In this document: one piece after another, positions 16,748 through 24,729 of the stretch
Position numbering within the stretch: position 1 is the first letter of the stretch
How the letters are laid out: each line of letters begins with the position of its first letter
Assembly (NCBI RefSeq): GCF_003206495.1
Contig: NZ_NKUF01000010.1
Location: forward strand, 1-64,000
Source of the DNA: Gluconacetobacter entanii
GTDB lineage: Bacteria; Pseudomonadota; Alphaproteobacteria; Acetobacterales; Acetobacteraceae
Length of the DNA stretch: 64,000 nt
Direction of reading: 5' to 3'
Translations under genes and position numbers: made by a program
The notes under the pieces: generated by a model
The model's database searches: none
The model's input: only the letters and a program-made list of their open reading frames with translations
What the model was told of the DNA's origin: nothing

Positions 16748-17754
16748 GCCCTGTCTCCTGACTTCATGCCAGCGCGGCGGCGCGCGGACTGGCGGTAGCG
16801 GCCAGCCATCATGCGCAGGTCATCCAGATAGGCGCTGACCGGCCGCATGGCGGCCACACCTTCGGCGAAGCTGCATTCATGCAGGTGGATATGCGTGCCG
16901 ATCCGCGCCTGTCCCAGACGCCACAGGTCGGCTTCGATCACGGTGGCGATCCGGGGATAGCCACCAACGGTATTGGCATCGGACAACTGCACGATCGGCT
17001 CGCCCGACGGGGGGACCTGCACGATCCCCGCGATCACACCATAGGACCGCAGTTCAACCCGATGGCGCAGTTCCAGTGGCGCGCCCGACAGGCGATAGCC
17101 CACGCGGTTGCTCTGCGGGGTGATGCGCCATGGCGTCGTCCACAGACGCTGCCGGGCTTCGGGTGTGAACAGTTCATAATCGGTCGCGGGCATGGCGCGC
17201 AGGTGGATGGTCCTGCCGTCCGCCTCCCCGGCGGCATCCTTCAGCACGGCGGAAGGGGGAAGGGCGCCATAACCCGCCATGTCCAGCGTGGTGCCCGTGG
17301 TCTTCAGCGTATCGCCAGCCTCCAGCGGCCGGCCATCCAGCCCGCCAAAGCCCCCGCGCAACTGCGTGCTGCGCGACCCCAGCACGACGGGCACGTCAAT
17401 CCCGCCCGCGATACAGACATAACCCCGCGCGCCCCTGCCGGGCTGGCCGATACGCAGGACCTGCCCGGCGGCGGCGGTCTCGACCATCCATGGCAGGACT
17501 GGACGGCCGTCAAGTTCGATTGCGGCGTCGATGCCCGTCACCACAAAGGTCGCCGCCGCATCAAGGCGCAGGACAAACGGGTAGGTCTGCAGTTCGATGC
17601 AGGCGGCATCATCATTGTTGCCCAGCAGGATGTTGCCAGCCCGCAGGGCGACCGGATCCATCACGCCCGACGTGCTGACGCCAAGGTTACGGTACCCGGG
17701 CCGCCCCAGATCCTGCACCGTATTGAGGGGCGATGTTTCAAGGATCGTGATCAC
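16744..17754 (-). CDS. pxpC: 5-oxoprolinase subunit C (biotin-dependent carboxyltransferase fold)
   Basis: 336 aa from GTG 17754, which overlaps the pxpB stop (GTGA) and has GGAAAG 9 nt upstream. Family features: LNTVQDLGRPGYRNLGVSTSGVMD at the start, GYVCIAGGIDVPVVLGSRST in the middle, and SNRVGYRLSG and VQLSDANTVGGYPRIATVI near the end. The KipA/PxpC family is homologous to the carboxyltransferase part of urea amidolyase, which matters here because biotin carrier and carboxylase genes lie nearby on the opposite strand. Confidence 0.92.
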   Translation of the reverse strand: MITILETSPLNTVQDLGRPGYRNLGVSTSGVMDPVALRAGNILLGNNDDAACIELQTYPFVLRLDAAATFVVTGIDAAIELDGRPVLPWMVETAAAGQVLRIGQPGRGARGYVCIAGGIDVPVVLGSRSTQLRGGFGGLDGRPLEAGDTLKTTGTTLDMAGYGALPPSAVLKDAAGEADGRTIHLRAMPATDYELFTPEARQRLWTTPWRITPQSNRVGYRLSGAPLELRHRVELRSYGVIAGIVQVPPSGEPIVQLSDANTVGGYPRIATVIEADLWRLGQARIGTHIHLHECSFAEGVAAMRPVSAYLDDLRMMAGRYRQSARRRAGMKSGDRA

Positions 17755-18431
17755 AGCTCGATGCTTTCCGGATAAAAGCGGATGCGATCGCCAACGGCGA
17801 ACAGGGCGGGCGGCTGTCTGTACGGATCGAACAGCCGCAGGTCGGTATAGCCGATGGAGTTCCACCCGTTCGGCCCCGTCAGCGCGGAAATGCCCGCCTG
17901 CATGCCGCCGATGATGACGGTGCCGGCCTGCATGTTCAGTGACGGCACGGTCTTGCGCGGGGTTGCGATGCGCGGGTCCAGCCCATGCAGGTAACCAAAG
18001 CCTGGCGCGCTGCCGATGGCGCAGACCGTGTAGTCATTGGCGTGATGGATGGCGATGACCTCTTCGGGCGGCAGGCCCGCATGCGCGCTGACGGCGGCCA
18101 GATCCTCGCCCAGTTCGCCCCCATAACGCACACCGATTTCAAAAAGGCGTCCCTCGATATGCCGTTCGGGCAGGGTGTCCCACGCATGGCACAGCCATGT
18201 GGCCACGGCCTGCGGATCGGCGGGCGGGGCGGCAAAGACCAGCATGAGGTTGGTGACACCGGGGATGAGTTCACACACGTCAGGGCGGCCCTGCGCCGCA
18301 TCCATCAGCGCCCAGATCCGGCGCTGCTGCGCCATGGTGAAGTCGCCCGGTGCCTCGAACAGCATGGCGCGCGTGCCGATCATGCTGGTAACGGGGCGTG
18401 CATCCGCACCGTGCGCCACATCGTGCCTCAT
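17751..18431 (-). CDS. pxpB: 5-oxoprolinase subunit B (KipI-like)
   Basis: 226 aa from ATG 18431; a TTG 30 nt upstream is the alternative and neither has a strong SD. Motifs: LIPGVTNLMLVF, HIEGRLFEIGVRYGGELGEDL, GSAPGFGYLHGLDPRIATPRK and GGMQAGISALTGPNGWNSIGYTD, all diagnostic of PxpB/KipI. First gene of the pxpBCA operon. The 355-bp region upstream, shared with the divergent SDR gene, holds a pair of direct repeats. Confidence 0.92.
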   Translation of the reverse strand: MRHDVAHGADARPVTSMIGTRAMLFEAPGDFTMAQQRRIWALMDAAQGRPDVCELIPGVTNLMLVFAAPPADPQAVATWLCHAWDTLPERHIEGRLFEIGVRYGGELGEDLAAVSAHAGLPPEEVIAIHHANDYTVCAIGSAPGFGYLHGLDPRIATPRKTVPSLNMQAGTVIIGGMQAGISALTGPNGWNSIGYTDLRLFDPYRQPPALFAVGDRIRFYPESIEL

Positions 18432-18600
18432 ATCCGTGCTCAAGATACACAATCCCCGCAACAGTGCTGGTCACATCCCGAAAAAACCAGGGGCAGGTAT
18501 GGGGCCGGAACCATGGCGGTACAGGTTTCGCGGCATCATGCGCCCCGGTCGAAATTATGTCGCTTTGCGTAACGATGGCCAGTGCAATTCTGGTTGTGAG

Positions 18601-18657
18601 GCCATCGGATAATCTTATGGCCCGGGGATGCGGACGGGCCATCAGATTATGTTATGG
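18601..18657. promoter_or_regulatory. Paired direct repeats in the divergent pxp/SDR promoter region
   Basis: GCCATCGGATAATCTTATGG (18601-18620) and GCCATCAGATTATGTTATGG (18638-18657) agree at 17 of 20 positions and are 37 bp apart. They lie between pxpB and the SDR gene, which run in opposite directions. They are probably binding sites for the cluster's regulator, possibly the LysR protein encoded at 23420-24370 (inference). The rest of 18432-18786 shows nothing else I can name. Confidence 0.45.
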
Positions 18658-18786
18658 CGTGAGAACGAAGTGCTCTTGGCGCATGTTGCGCAGGGTCGGT
18701 AACATGAAGAAATGGCTGAGCATCCGGCAGCCGTTGTGGGGCCGGGCCGTGTCAGTTTTTCTGTTCAGAATCGGGTCTTCTTACCA

Positions 18787-19542
18787 ATGAGCAACCAGCC
18801 GTACCGTACCGCCCTCGTCACTGGCGCATCCTCTGGCATCGGGGCGGCGATCGTCCGCCGCCTGGCAGCGGAAGGGATCGAAGTGCATGCCGTGGCGCGC
18901 GATGCGGCGCGACTGGAAACGCTGGCGCAGGAAACCGGGTGCGTCCCCCATGCGGTCAGCGTCTCCGACCAGGCCGGGATCGAGGCACTGGTAAAGGGAC
19001 TGGAAATCGACATCCTGGTCAACAATGCGGGACAGTCGCGCACCGGGAACATCACCAGCACCACGCCGGAGGATATCGACGCGCTGGTGGATGTGAACCT
19101 GCGCGCGGTCCTGCAACTGACGCGGCTTGTGGTGGCGGGCATGATCGCGCGTGATCGCGGGCATATCGTCAACATCACCTCGATCGCCGGGCATTACGCC
19201 TTTGCCGGTGGCAACACGGTCTATCACGCCACCAAGGCAGGCGTGCATTCGCTGTCGCAGCAGTTGCGCTGTGACCTGTTCGGGCGGCATATCCGCGTGA
19301 CCGAAGTCTCCCCCGCGCGGGTCGAGACCGAAGTGTTCGGTCGCCTGATCGGCAACATGGAAGAAGCGAAAAAGCGTTTCTTTGACGAATATGACTCCCT
19401 TCTGCCGGAGGATATCGCCAATTCCGTCGCCTTTGCCGTCATGGCGCCGCAGCGCATGAATGTCAGCTTCATGGAGGTGCTGCCGACCATGCAGGTGGTC
19501 GGTGGCCTGAACTTCGCCAAGAAGACATCCGGCGCGGCGTAG
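18787..19542 (+). CDS. Short-chain dehydrogenase/reductase
   Basis: 251 aa from ATG 18787, placing the Rossmann motif TGASSGIG at residues 13-20. NNAG and the catalytic Ser-Tyr-Lys set (NITSIAGHYAF, then YHATKAG) are intact. The C terminus resembles the YdfG/serine-dehydrogenase group, which oxidises 3-hydroxy acids such as L-allo-threonine. It is the first gene of the plus-strand cluster with the biotin proteins, 5 bp before the next gene. The substrate is not determinable, but cluster context suggests an amino-acid or hydroxy-acid intermediate. Confidence 0.88.
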   Translation: MSNQPYRTALVTGASSGIGAAIVRRLAAEGIEVHAVARDAARLETLAQETGCVPHAVSVSDQAGIEALVKGLEIDILVNNAGQSRTGNITSTTPEDIDALVDVNLRAVLQLTRLVVAGMIARDRGHIVNITSIAGHYAFAGGNTVYHATKAGVHSLSQQLRCDLFGRHIRVTEVSPARVETEVFGRLIGNMEEAKKRFFDEYDSLLPEDIANSVAFAVMAPQRMNVSFMEVLPTMQVVGGLNFAKKTSGAA

Positions 19543-19547
19543 GCACG

Positions 19548-20000
19548 GTGGATCTCTCGCATGTCAGGCGGCTGATCGACCTTCTGGCCCGCGCTCCGGT
19601 GACGGAGCTTGAGGTGGAGGAAGGCGGCTGCCGCATCCGCATCACCCGTGGCAATGGCGGGGGACGGCCTGTGGTCGCTCCCGCCCTCCCGGCCCCCACC
19701 GTCGAGGTGGGCCGCGCGCCAGGGGTGGCCGATCCGGTTGCGCCCGCGGTGACGGAGCCTGCGGCGGATCATGTCATTACGGCCCCGTCTTATGGGGTGT
19801 TCCACCTCTCACCCTCTCCCGGTGCCGCACCTTACGTTGCGGTGGGCGATGCGGTGCAGGCTGGACAGGAAGTGGGACTGGTCGAAGCCATGAAGGTATT
19901 CAATGCCGTCCGCGCCACGCAGGCGGGTGAAATCGCCGCCGTTCTGGTGGATGACGGCGCCGAGGTGGAGGCAGGCACACCCCTGTTCCGACTGGTATGA
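19548..20000 (+). CDS. Biotin carboxyl carrier protein (AccB-like)
   Basis: 150 aa from GTG 19548. An N-terminal segment of about 35 residues, a Pro/Ala-rich linker (40-75) and a C-terminal biotinyl domain carrying VEAMKVFNAV, with Lys116 as the biotin attachment site. The EAMK motif is intact, so it should be biotinylated. It overlaps the biotin carboxylase start by 4 nt (ATGA). Because it sits in a pxp cluster apart from any fatty-acid genes, it is probably a paralog serving a dedicated carboxylase or amidolyase-like complex. Confidence 0.9.
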   Translation: MDLSHVRRLIDLLARAPVTELEVEEGGCRIRITRGNGGGRPVVAPALPAPTVEVGRAPGVADPVAPAVTEPAADHVITAPSYGVFHLSPSPGAAPYVAVGDAVQAGQEVGLVEAMKVFNAVRATQAGEIAAVLVDDGAEVEAGTPLFRLV

Positions 20001-21379
20001 GTGCGGCTGGCATGAGTGAAAAGAGACGTTTCAGCCGGGTGCTGATTGCCAACCGGGGCGAGATCGCCCTGCGCATCCAGCGCGCCTGCCGCCAGCTTGG
20101 GCTGGAGACGGTGGCCGTGCATTCCGAAGCCGACGCGGACAGCCGCCATGTGCATGAGGCGGATGTCAGCCTGTGTATCGGCCCTCCCGCCGCGGCGCGC
20201 AGTTACCTTGATCCTGACGGACTGCTGCTTGCGGCCCGACTGACGGGGGCGCAGGCCATCCATCCCGGTTACGGGTTCCTGTCGGAAAATGCCGATTTCG
20301 CCGATGCGGTGGAGGCCGCGGGCCTGACCTTCATCGGCCCGACGGGCGCGTCCATCCGCATGATGGGCGACAAGATCACCGCCAAGCGCGCCATGCGGGA
20401 GGCCGGGGTGCCCTGCGTGCCCGGGTCGGACGGGCCGCTGCCTGCCGACATGGGCGCGGTGAAGGCCATTGCGCTGGAGGTGGGGTTCCCCGTGATCGTC
20501 AAGGCGTCGGGCGGTGGCGGCGGGCGCGGCATGCGCGTGGTCGAGCGTGAGGCCGACCTGGCGCAGGCGGTCATGCTGACGGCCAAGGAAGCGCAGCAGG
20601 CCTTTGGCAATCCGACGCTGTATCTTGAACTCTTCATGCAGAAGCCACGCCATATCGAGATTCAGGTCCTGTGCGACACGCACGGCACGGCGCTGTGGCT
20701 GGGCGCGCGCGACTGTTCGCTGCAACGCCGCCATCAGAAGGTGCTGGAGGAGGCGTCCGCCCCCGGCATCGCGCCGGAGATGATCGCCCGGATTGGCGAA
20801 CGCTGTGCCGAAGCCTGCCGGCGCATCGGCTATCGCGGCGCGGGAACGTTCGAATTCCTGTATGAGGACGGGGTTTTCGCCTTCATCGAGATGAATACCC
20901 GCGTGCAGGTCGAACATCCCATTACCGAGGAGACGACCGGCATCGACATCGTGGCGCAACAGTTGCGTATCGCACAGGGCGAGACGCTGGATATCGCGCA
21001 GTCCGATATCGCCTTGCGGGGCCACGCCATCGAATGTCGCCTCAATGCGGAGGACCCGTTCACCTTCATGCCCTCGCCCGGGACCATTACACGCTGGGAC
21101 CTGCCCGGCGGGCCGGGGATCCGTGTCGATACGCATGTGGTCGCGGGCTATACGGTGCAGCCCTATTATGACTCCCTGATCGGCAAGATCATCAGTCATG
21201 GCGCAACGCGGGCGGAAGCCATCGCGCGCATGCGTGTCGCACTGGCGGAAATGAAGGTGGAAGGTGTTGCCACCAACATCGCCTTGCATCAGGACCTGCT
21301 GGCGGACCCGGCGTTCGAACGCGGTGGGGTGGATATCCATTACCTTGAACGCTGGCTTGCGCACAGGACGGCCTCATGA
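19997..21379 (+). CDS. Biotin carboxylase (AccC-like)
   Basis: 460 aa, typical length. Order: N-terminal domain with VLIANRGEIALRIQRACR, GAQAIHPGYGFLSENADFA, ATP-grasp glycine loop VKASGGGGGRGMRVV, HIEIQVLCD, DCSLQRRHQKVLEEA, and catalytic EMNTRVQVEHPITEETTGID. It carboxylates biotin on a BCCP with ATP and bicarbonate. Flanked by an intact biotin carrier upstream and a biotin-lysine-less homolog downstream, both joined by ATGA overlaps. No classical accA/accD carboxyltransferase is visible. PxpB/PxpC on the other strand have the carboxyltransferase-related fold. Confidence 0.93.
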   Translation: MSAAGMSEKRRFSRVLIANRGEIALRIQRACRQLGLETVAVHSEADADSRHVHEADVSLCIGPPAAARSYLDPDGLLLAARLTGAQAIHPGYGFLSENADFADAVEAAGLTFIGPTGASIRMMGDKITAKRAMREAGVPCVPGSDGPLPADMGAVKAIALEVGFPVIVKASGGGGGRGMRVVEREADLAQAVMLTAKEAQQAFGNPTLYLELFMQKPRHIEIQVLCDTHGTALWLGARDCSLQRRHQKVLEEASAPGIAPEMIARIGERCAEACRRIGYRGAGTFEFLYEDGVFAFIEMNTRVQVEHPITEETTGIDIVAQQLRIAQGETLDIAQSDIALRGHAIECRLNAEDPFTFMPSPGTITRWDLPGGPGIRVDTHVVAGYTVQPYYDSLIGKIISHGATRAEAIARMRVALAEMKVEGVATNIALHQDLLADPAFERGGVDIHYLERWLAHRTAS

Positions 21380-21837
21380 ACAACCGCTCCGAACAGTTGG
21401 TGCCCCATTTCGACCGGATGCCTGACCCCGACCAGATCGTGCAGATGGCGACATGGCTGGCGCAGGCGGGGCTGGAAAGCCTTGAACTGACGAATGAGGC
21501 CGCGGGCCTGCGGCTACGCCTGTGCGTGGAACAGGCCGCCCCGGGTGTTGCCCCTCCCGCCCCTGTCGCCGCCCCGCCGCCTGATGGCGGGGCAGGGACG
21601 GTGGCGGCCACGGCCCCGTATTTCGGCCATCTGTGCCTGACCCATCCATTGCGCGATGCACCCTTCGCCCCGGTGGGGGCAAAGGTGGCGCAGGGGGATG
21701 TCATCGCACTGCTGACGCTGGAGACCCTGCAGCTTTCCGTCGTCGCGCCGGTGACGGGCACGGTGACGGAGGTCGTGGCGCAACCCGGCGTACTGCTGGG
21801 GTATGGCGCGACGATCATGCACATCCGCCCCGACTGA
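21376..21837 (+). CDS. Biotinyl-domain protein lacking the biotin lysine
   Basis: 153 aa. It has the same layout as the upstream carrier: N-terminal helix region, Ala/Pro linker (52-78), and a C-terminal barrel APYFGHLCLTHPL...VGAKVAQGDVIALLTLETLQLSVVAPVTGTV. At the position of E-A-M-K this protein has E116-T-L-Q119, so the biotin-accepting Lys is replaced by Gln and biotinylation is not possible there. The fold otherwise looks preserved and the gene is in tight translational coupling, so it is more likely a structural or regulatory partner than a dead copy (inference). Confidence 0.85.
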   Translation: MNNRSEQLVPHFDRMPDPDQIVQMATWLAQAGLESLELTNEAAGLRLRLCVEQAAPGVAPPAPVAAPPPDGGAGTVAATAPYFGHLCLTHPLRDAPFAPVGAKVAQGDVIALLTLETLQLSVVAPVTGTVTEVVAQPGVLLGYGATIMHIRPD

Positions 21838-21915
21838 CAGAAACGGATCGGGGCCTGCCGCCTGCGCGGTTTCGTGCGGGCCCGATGATATTCTTCCTGA
21901 TGTGGATGGACCGAA

Positions 21916-23415
21916 ATGACCGATATGCCCCTTCCGGCAAAAGATGCCACGGCCTGCATGCCCGCAGCAAAGTCTGGCCCCACGGGACAGAAGGCGGAAC
22001 AGCCCGGCAGCCGTGTCGAGCGCGACCTGCTGGGTGAGGTCACCATTCCCCCCGGTGCCCTGTGGGGTGTGCATACATGGCGCGCGGTCGAGAATTTTCC
22101 CATCAGCGGCACGACGGTCGGCGCGTTCGGGGAACTGGTGCAGGGACTGGTCCGGGTCAAGCAGGCAGCAGCAGGGGAGAACCTCGCGCTGGGCTATCTG
22201 GACCCGGTGCGTGCCGGGGCCATTGATGCCGCATGTCGGCGCATATTGGAAAATCCGTCCTATCATCAGCAGTTTGTCGTGGATGCCATGCAGGGGGGTG
22301 CTGGCACATCCACGAACATGAACGCCAACGAGGTCATTGCCAACGTCGCCCTTGGGCTGCTGGGGGAAAAGCCGGGCACATATTCGGTGCTGCATCCCAA
22401 CGACCATGTCAACATGGCGCAGTCCACCAACGATGTCTATCCGACCGCCCTGAGGCTGGGCCTGCTGCTGGCGGTTGACCCGCTGGTGGCGGCGCTGGAG
22501 GGGTTGCATGCGGCACTTGATGAAAAGGCGCGGGCGTTCGGGGCGATCCTGAAGGTCGGCCGCACGCAGTTGCGCGATGCCGTGCCCATGACGGTGGGGC
22601 AGGAATTCGGGGCGTTCCGCACGATGATCGCCACGGAAATCAGAAGCATAAGGGAACATGCCACCGCCTTTGAGCAGGTCAATCTGGGTGGCACGGCCAT
22701 CGGGACGGGACTGAATACCGATCCGCGTTATGCGCACACCGTCGTGGCGGAACTGCGTGCCCTGACGGGGCGGCCCATGACCGGTGCGCCGGACCTGATC
22801 GAGGCAACATCGGATGTGGGGGCCTTTGTCCTGTTTTCCGGCGTGCTCAAGCGCCTGGCGCTGAAACTGTCGAAGATGTCGAGTGACCTGCGCCTGCTGT
22901 CGAGTGGGCCGAGGACCGGGCTGGGCGAAATTGCGCTGCCTGCGGTGCAGGCCGGGTCCTCCATCATGCCGGGCAAGGTCAATCCGGTCATCCCCGAGGC
23001 CGTCAATCAGGTTGCTTATCTGGTTGCCGGGCATGACCTGACCATCACCATGTGCGCCGATGGGGGACAGTTGCAGCTCAACCCGTTCGAACCGATGATC
23101 GGCTACTGCCTGTTCACGTCCATCAGGATATTGCGGGCGGCCATCGAAACCCTGACAACGCGCTGCATCAATGGCATTTCGGTGGACTGGGCGCGGTGCC
23201 AGTACCTGTCCGACATCAATATCGGGGTCATCACGGCGCTGGTGCCGGTGCTGGGATATGACACCTGCTCGACCATTGCGCGGCGTGCGCTGTCGGAAAA
23301 CCGCAGGGTGACGGACCTGATCGTGGAGGAACGGCTGCTCAGTGCCGAACAGCTTGCGGTCCTGCTGCAACCTGATGCGCTGACCAGCCCCAATGTCGGA
23401 CGGCAGCCTGCCTGA
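21916..23415 (+). CDS. aspA: Aspartate ammonia-lyase
   Basis: 499 aa; the core enzyme begins near residue 35 (RVERDLLGEVTIPPGALWGVHTWRA). Signature GSSIMPGKVNPV is intact, as are GGAGTSTNMNANEVIAN and HPNDHVNMAQSTNDVYPTA. It converts aspartate to fumarate and ammonia. The first 35 residues are extra compared with usual AspA, and in-frame ATGs further in are possible starts. It follows the biotin gene cluster by about 80 bp and converges with a Nac-like LysR gene whose stop is 4 bp away. Confidence 0.92.
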   Translation: MTDMPLPAKDATACMPAAKSGPTGQKAEQPGSRVERDLLGEVTIPPGALWGVHTWRAVENFPISGTTVGAFGELVQGLVRVKQAAAGENLALGYLDPVRAGAIDAACRRILENPSYHQQFVVDAMQGGAGTSTNMNANEVIANVALGLLGEKPGTYSVLHPNDHVNMAQSTNDVYPTALRLGLLLAVDPLVAALEGLHAALDEKARAFGAILKVGRTQLRDAVPMTVGQEFGAFRTMIATEIRSIREHATAFEQVNLGGTAIGTGLNTDPRYAHTVVAELRALTGRPMTGAPDLIEATSDVGAFVLFSGVLKRLALKLSKMSSDLRLLSSGPRTGLGEIALPAVQAGSSIMPGKVNPVIPEAVNQVAYLVAGHDLTITMCADGGQLQLNPFEPMIGYCLFTSIRILRAAIETLTTRCINGISVDWARCQYLSDINIGVITALVPVLGYDTCSTIARRALSENRRVTDLIVEERLLSAEQLAVLLQPDALTSPNVGRQPA

Positions 23416-23419
23416 TCCG

Positions 23420-24370
23420 TCAGCCGAATGGCTGGGTGCCGGGCCAGTTATGCGCGGCCGCCATGGCCTGCGCCAGTTCGATCAGCAGTTCGCGCACCGC
23501 GACGGAGGCCTCCGTTTCCGGGATGATTTCAGGAATGCACAGCGAGACGTCTTCCTGAATGACCGGATTGCGCAGCGGGTAGATGCGCGACCTGCCCGGC
23601 ACGACAATCCGGCTGGCGACGGACCATGGCAGGATGGTGCTGCCGATGCCTTCTTCTATCGCGCCCTGCAGGGTGATCAGCGCCTCGATTTCCGCGACGA
23701 TGCATGGTTCAAGCTGCCTGCGCATGAAGGCCATGTCCACGCTCTTGCGGACAAAGTTATGCTTGGGTGGCAGCAGCAGGGGTATGTCGGCAATATCGGC
23801 CAGTTGCACGGCGCCGGTTTCATCCTGCGGGAATTCCAGCCCGTCAGGGGCGAGCAGGAAGAATTCCTCCTTCATCATGGGTGTGAAAATGACGCCCTTG
23901 ATCGGCCCCGCGCCATGGATGACCGCCATGTCCAGCCGCCCGGTCATGATCAGTTCGCTGTAGATGTCATCAAAGCTTTCGGTCAGGTGCAGCGTGATGT
24001 TGGGCAGGTGTTCACGCACGCGCTGCAGCAGCTTGACCGACAGCGTGGAGCCCGCGCTGTAGGGGGACAGCCCGACCGAAACCTTGCCAACCAGTGGGCC
24101 GACGCCACGGCTGATTTCCACCATGGCCCGGTCGAACTGCTTGGTCAGTGTCTGGGCATGCCTGTACAGTTCCTGCCCGGCGGTGGTGGGCGTCACGCCG
24201 CTCTTGCTGCGGATGACGAGTTTCTGCCTGAAGGCGTTTTCAAGTGTCGCCAGTTGCTGGCTCAATGCGGGCTGGGCGATATTGAGCAGGTCAGCAGCAC
24301 GGGAAATGCTGCCAAGGTCGATGATTTTAACAAAAGCCTGCAGTCGTCGTATATCCAACTGGAACTCCAT
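23420..24370 (-). CDS. LysR-family regulator, Nac-like
   Basis: 316 aa. N-terminal winged HTH (residues 6-65): LDIRRLQAFVKIIDLGSISRAADLL, then NIAQPALSQQLATLENAF. The wording FVKIIDLGS and the GVTPTTAGQELYRHA linker strongly resemble the nitrogen-assimilation regulator Nac and its relatives. A periplasmic-binding-like effector domain fills 95-300. Tail-to-tail with aspA. It probably controls nitrogen-source genes nearby (inference). Confidence 0.88.
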   Translation of the reverse strand: MEFQLDIRRLQAFVKIIDLGSISRAADLLNIAQPALSQQLATLENAFRQKLVIRSKSGVTPTTAGQELYRHAQTLTKQFDRAMVEISRGVGPLVGKVSVGLSPYSAGSTLSVKLLQRVREHLPNITLHLTESFDDIYSELIMTGRLDMAVIHGAGPIKGVIFTPMMKEEFFLLAPDGLEFPQDETGAVQLADIADIPLLLPPKHNFVRKSVDMAFMRRQLEPCIVAEIEALITLQGAIEEGIGSTILPWSVASRIVVPGRSRIYPLRNPVIQEDVSLCIPEIIPETEASVAVRELLIELAQAMAAAHNWPGTQPFG

Positions 24371-24729
24371 AAATGTTATGGGCGTGTGGCTTTATTGTAT
24401 TGATAATAAGGATATTTTCGGAATTGTCAATCTGTTGCCGTCCTGGGGCGGATGTTTTCGGGGGCGGGTATTTTCCGGGTGGCCCCTGGCGTTTTTGCCA
24501 CGGCCTGGGTGTGAAACAGGGGGCATGATACTTGCGGGAGTGGGCAAAAAACGCGACACTTTCAAAATATGTAGCATTTTCAATTGTATAATTCATTATA
24601 GATAAGTAAGAATCCGCCTTGTTCCCCAACATATCAATAATCCATATGACGCCAAATCATAACGGATGCGCATCATAACCCTGCACATGTTCGTTGCGAA
24701 ACGTCGGGTCGAGTTGCAGGGGAATTCAG
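24371..24729. other. Divergent promoter region between lysR and the interrupted TBDR
   Basis: About 360 bp, AT-rich from 24560 to 24660. Promoter elements for both genes are expected here, but I see no operator I can defend. An AGGGG SD precedes the TBDR start at 24730. Confidence 0.5.

Noticed and set aside
19832-21364. 510-aa open frame on the minus strand
   Set aside because: It is opposite the biotin carboxylase gene with low-complexity His/Arg composition, typical of a high-GC antisense shadow.
21514-23370. 618-aa open frame on the minus strand
   Set aside because: Opposite aspA and the biotinyl-domain gene; no family features and shadow-like composition.
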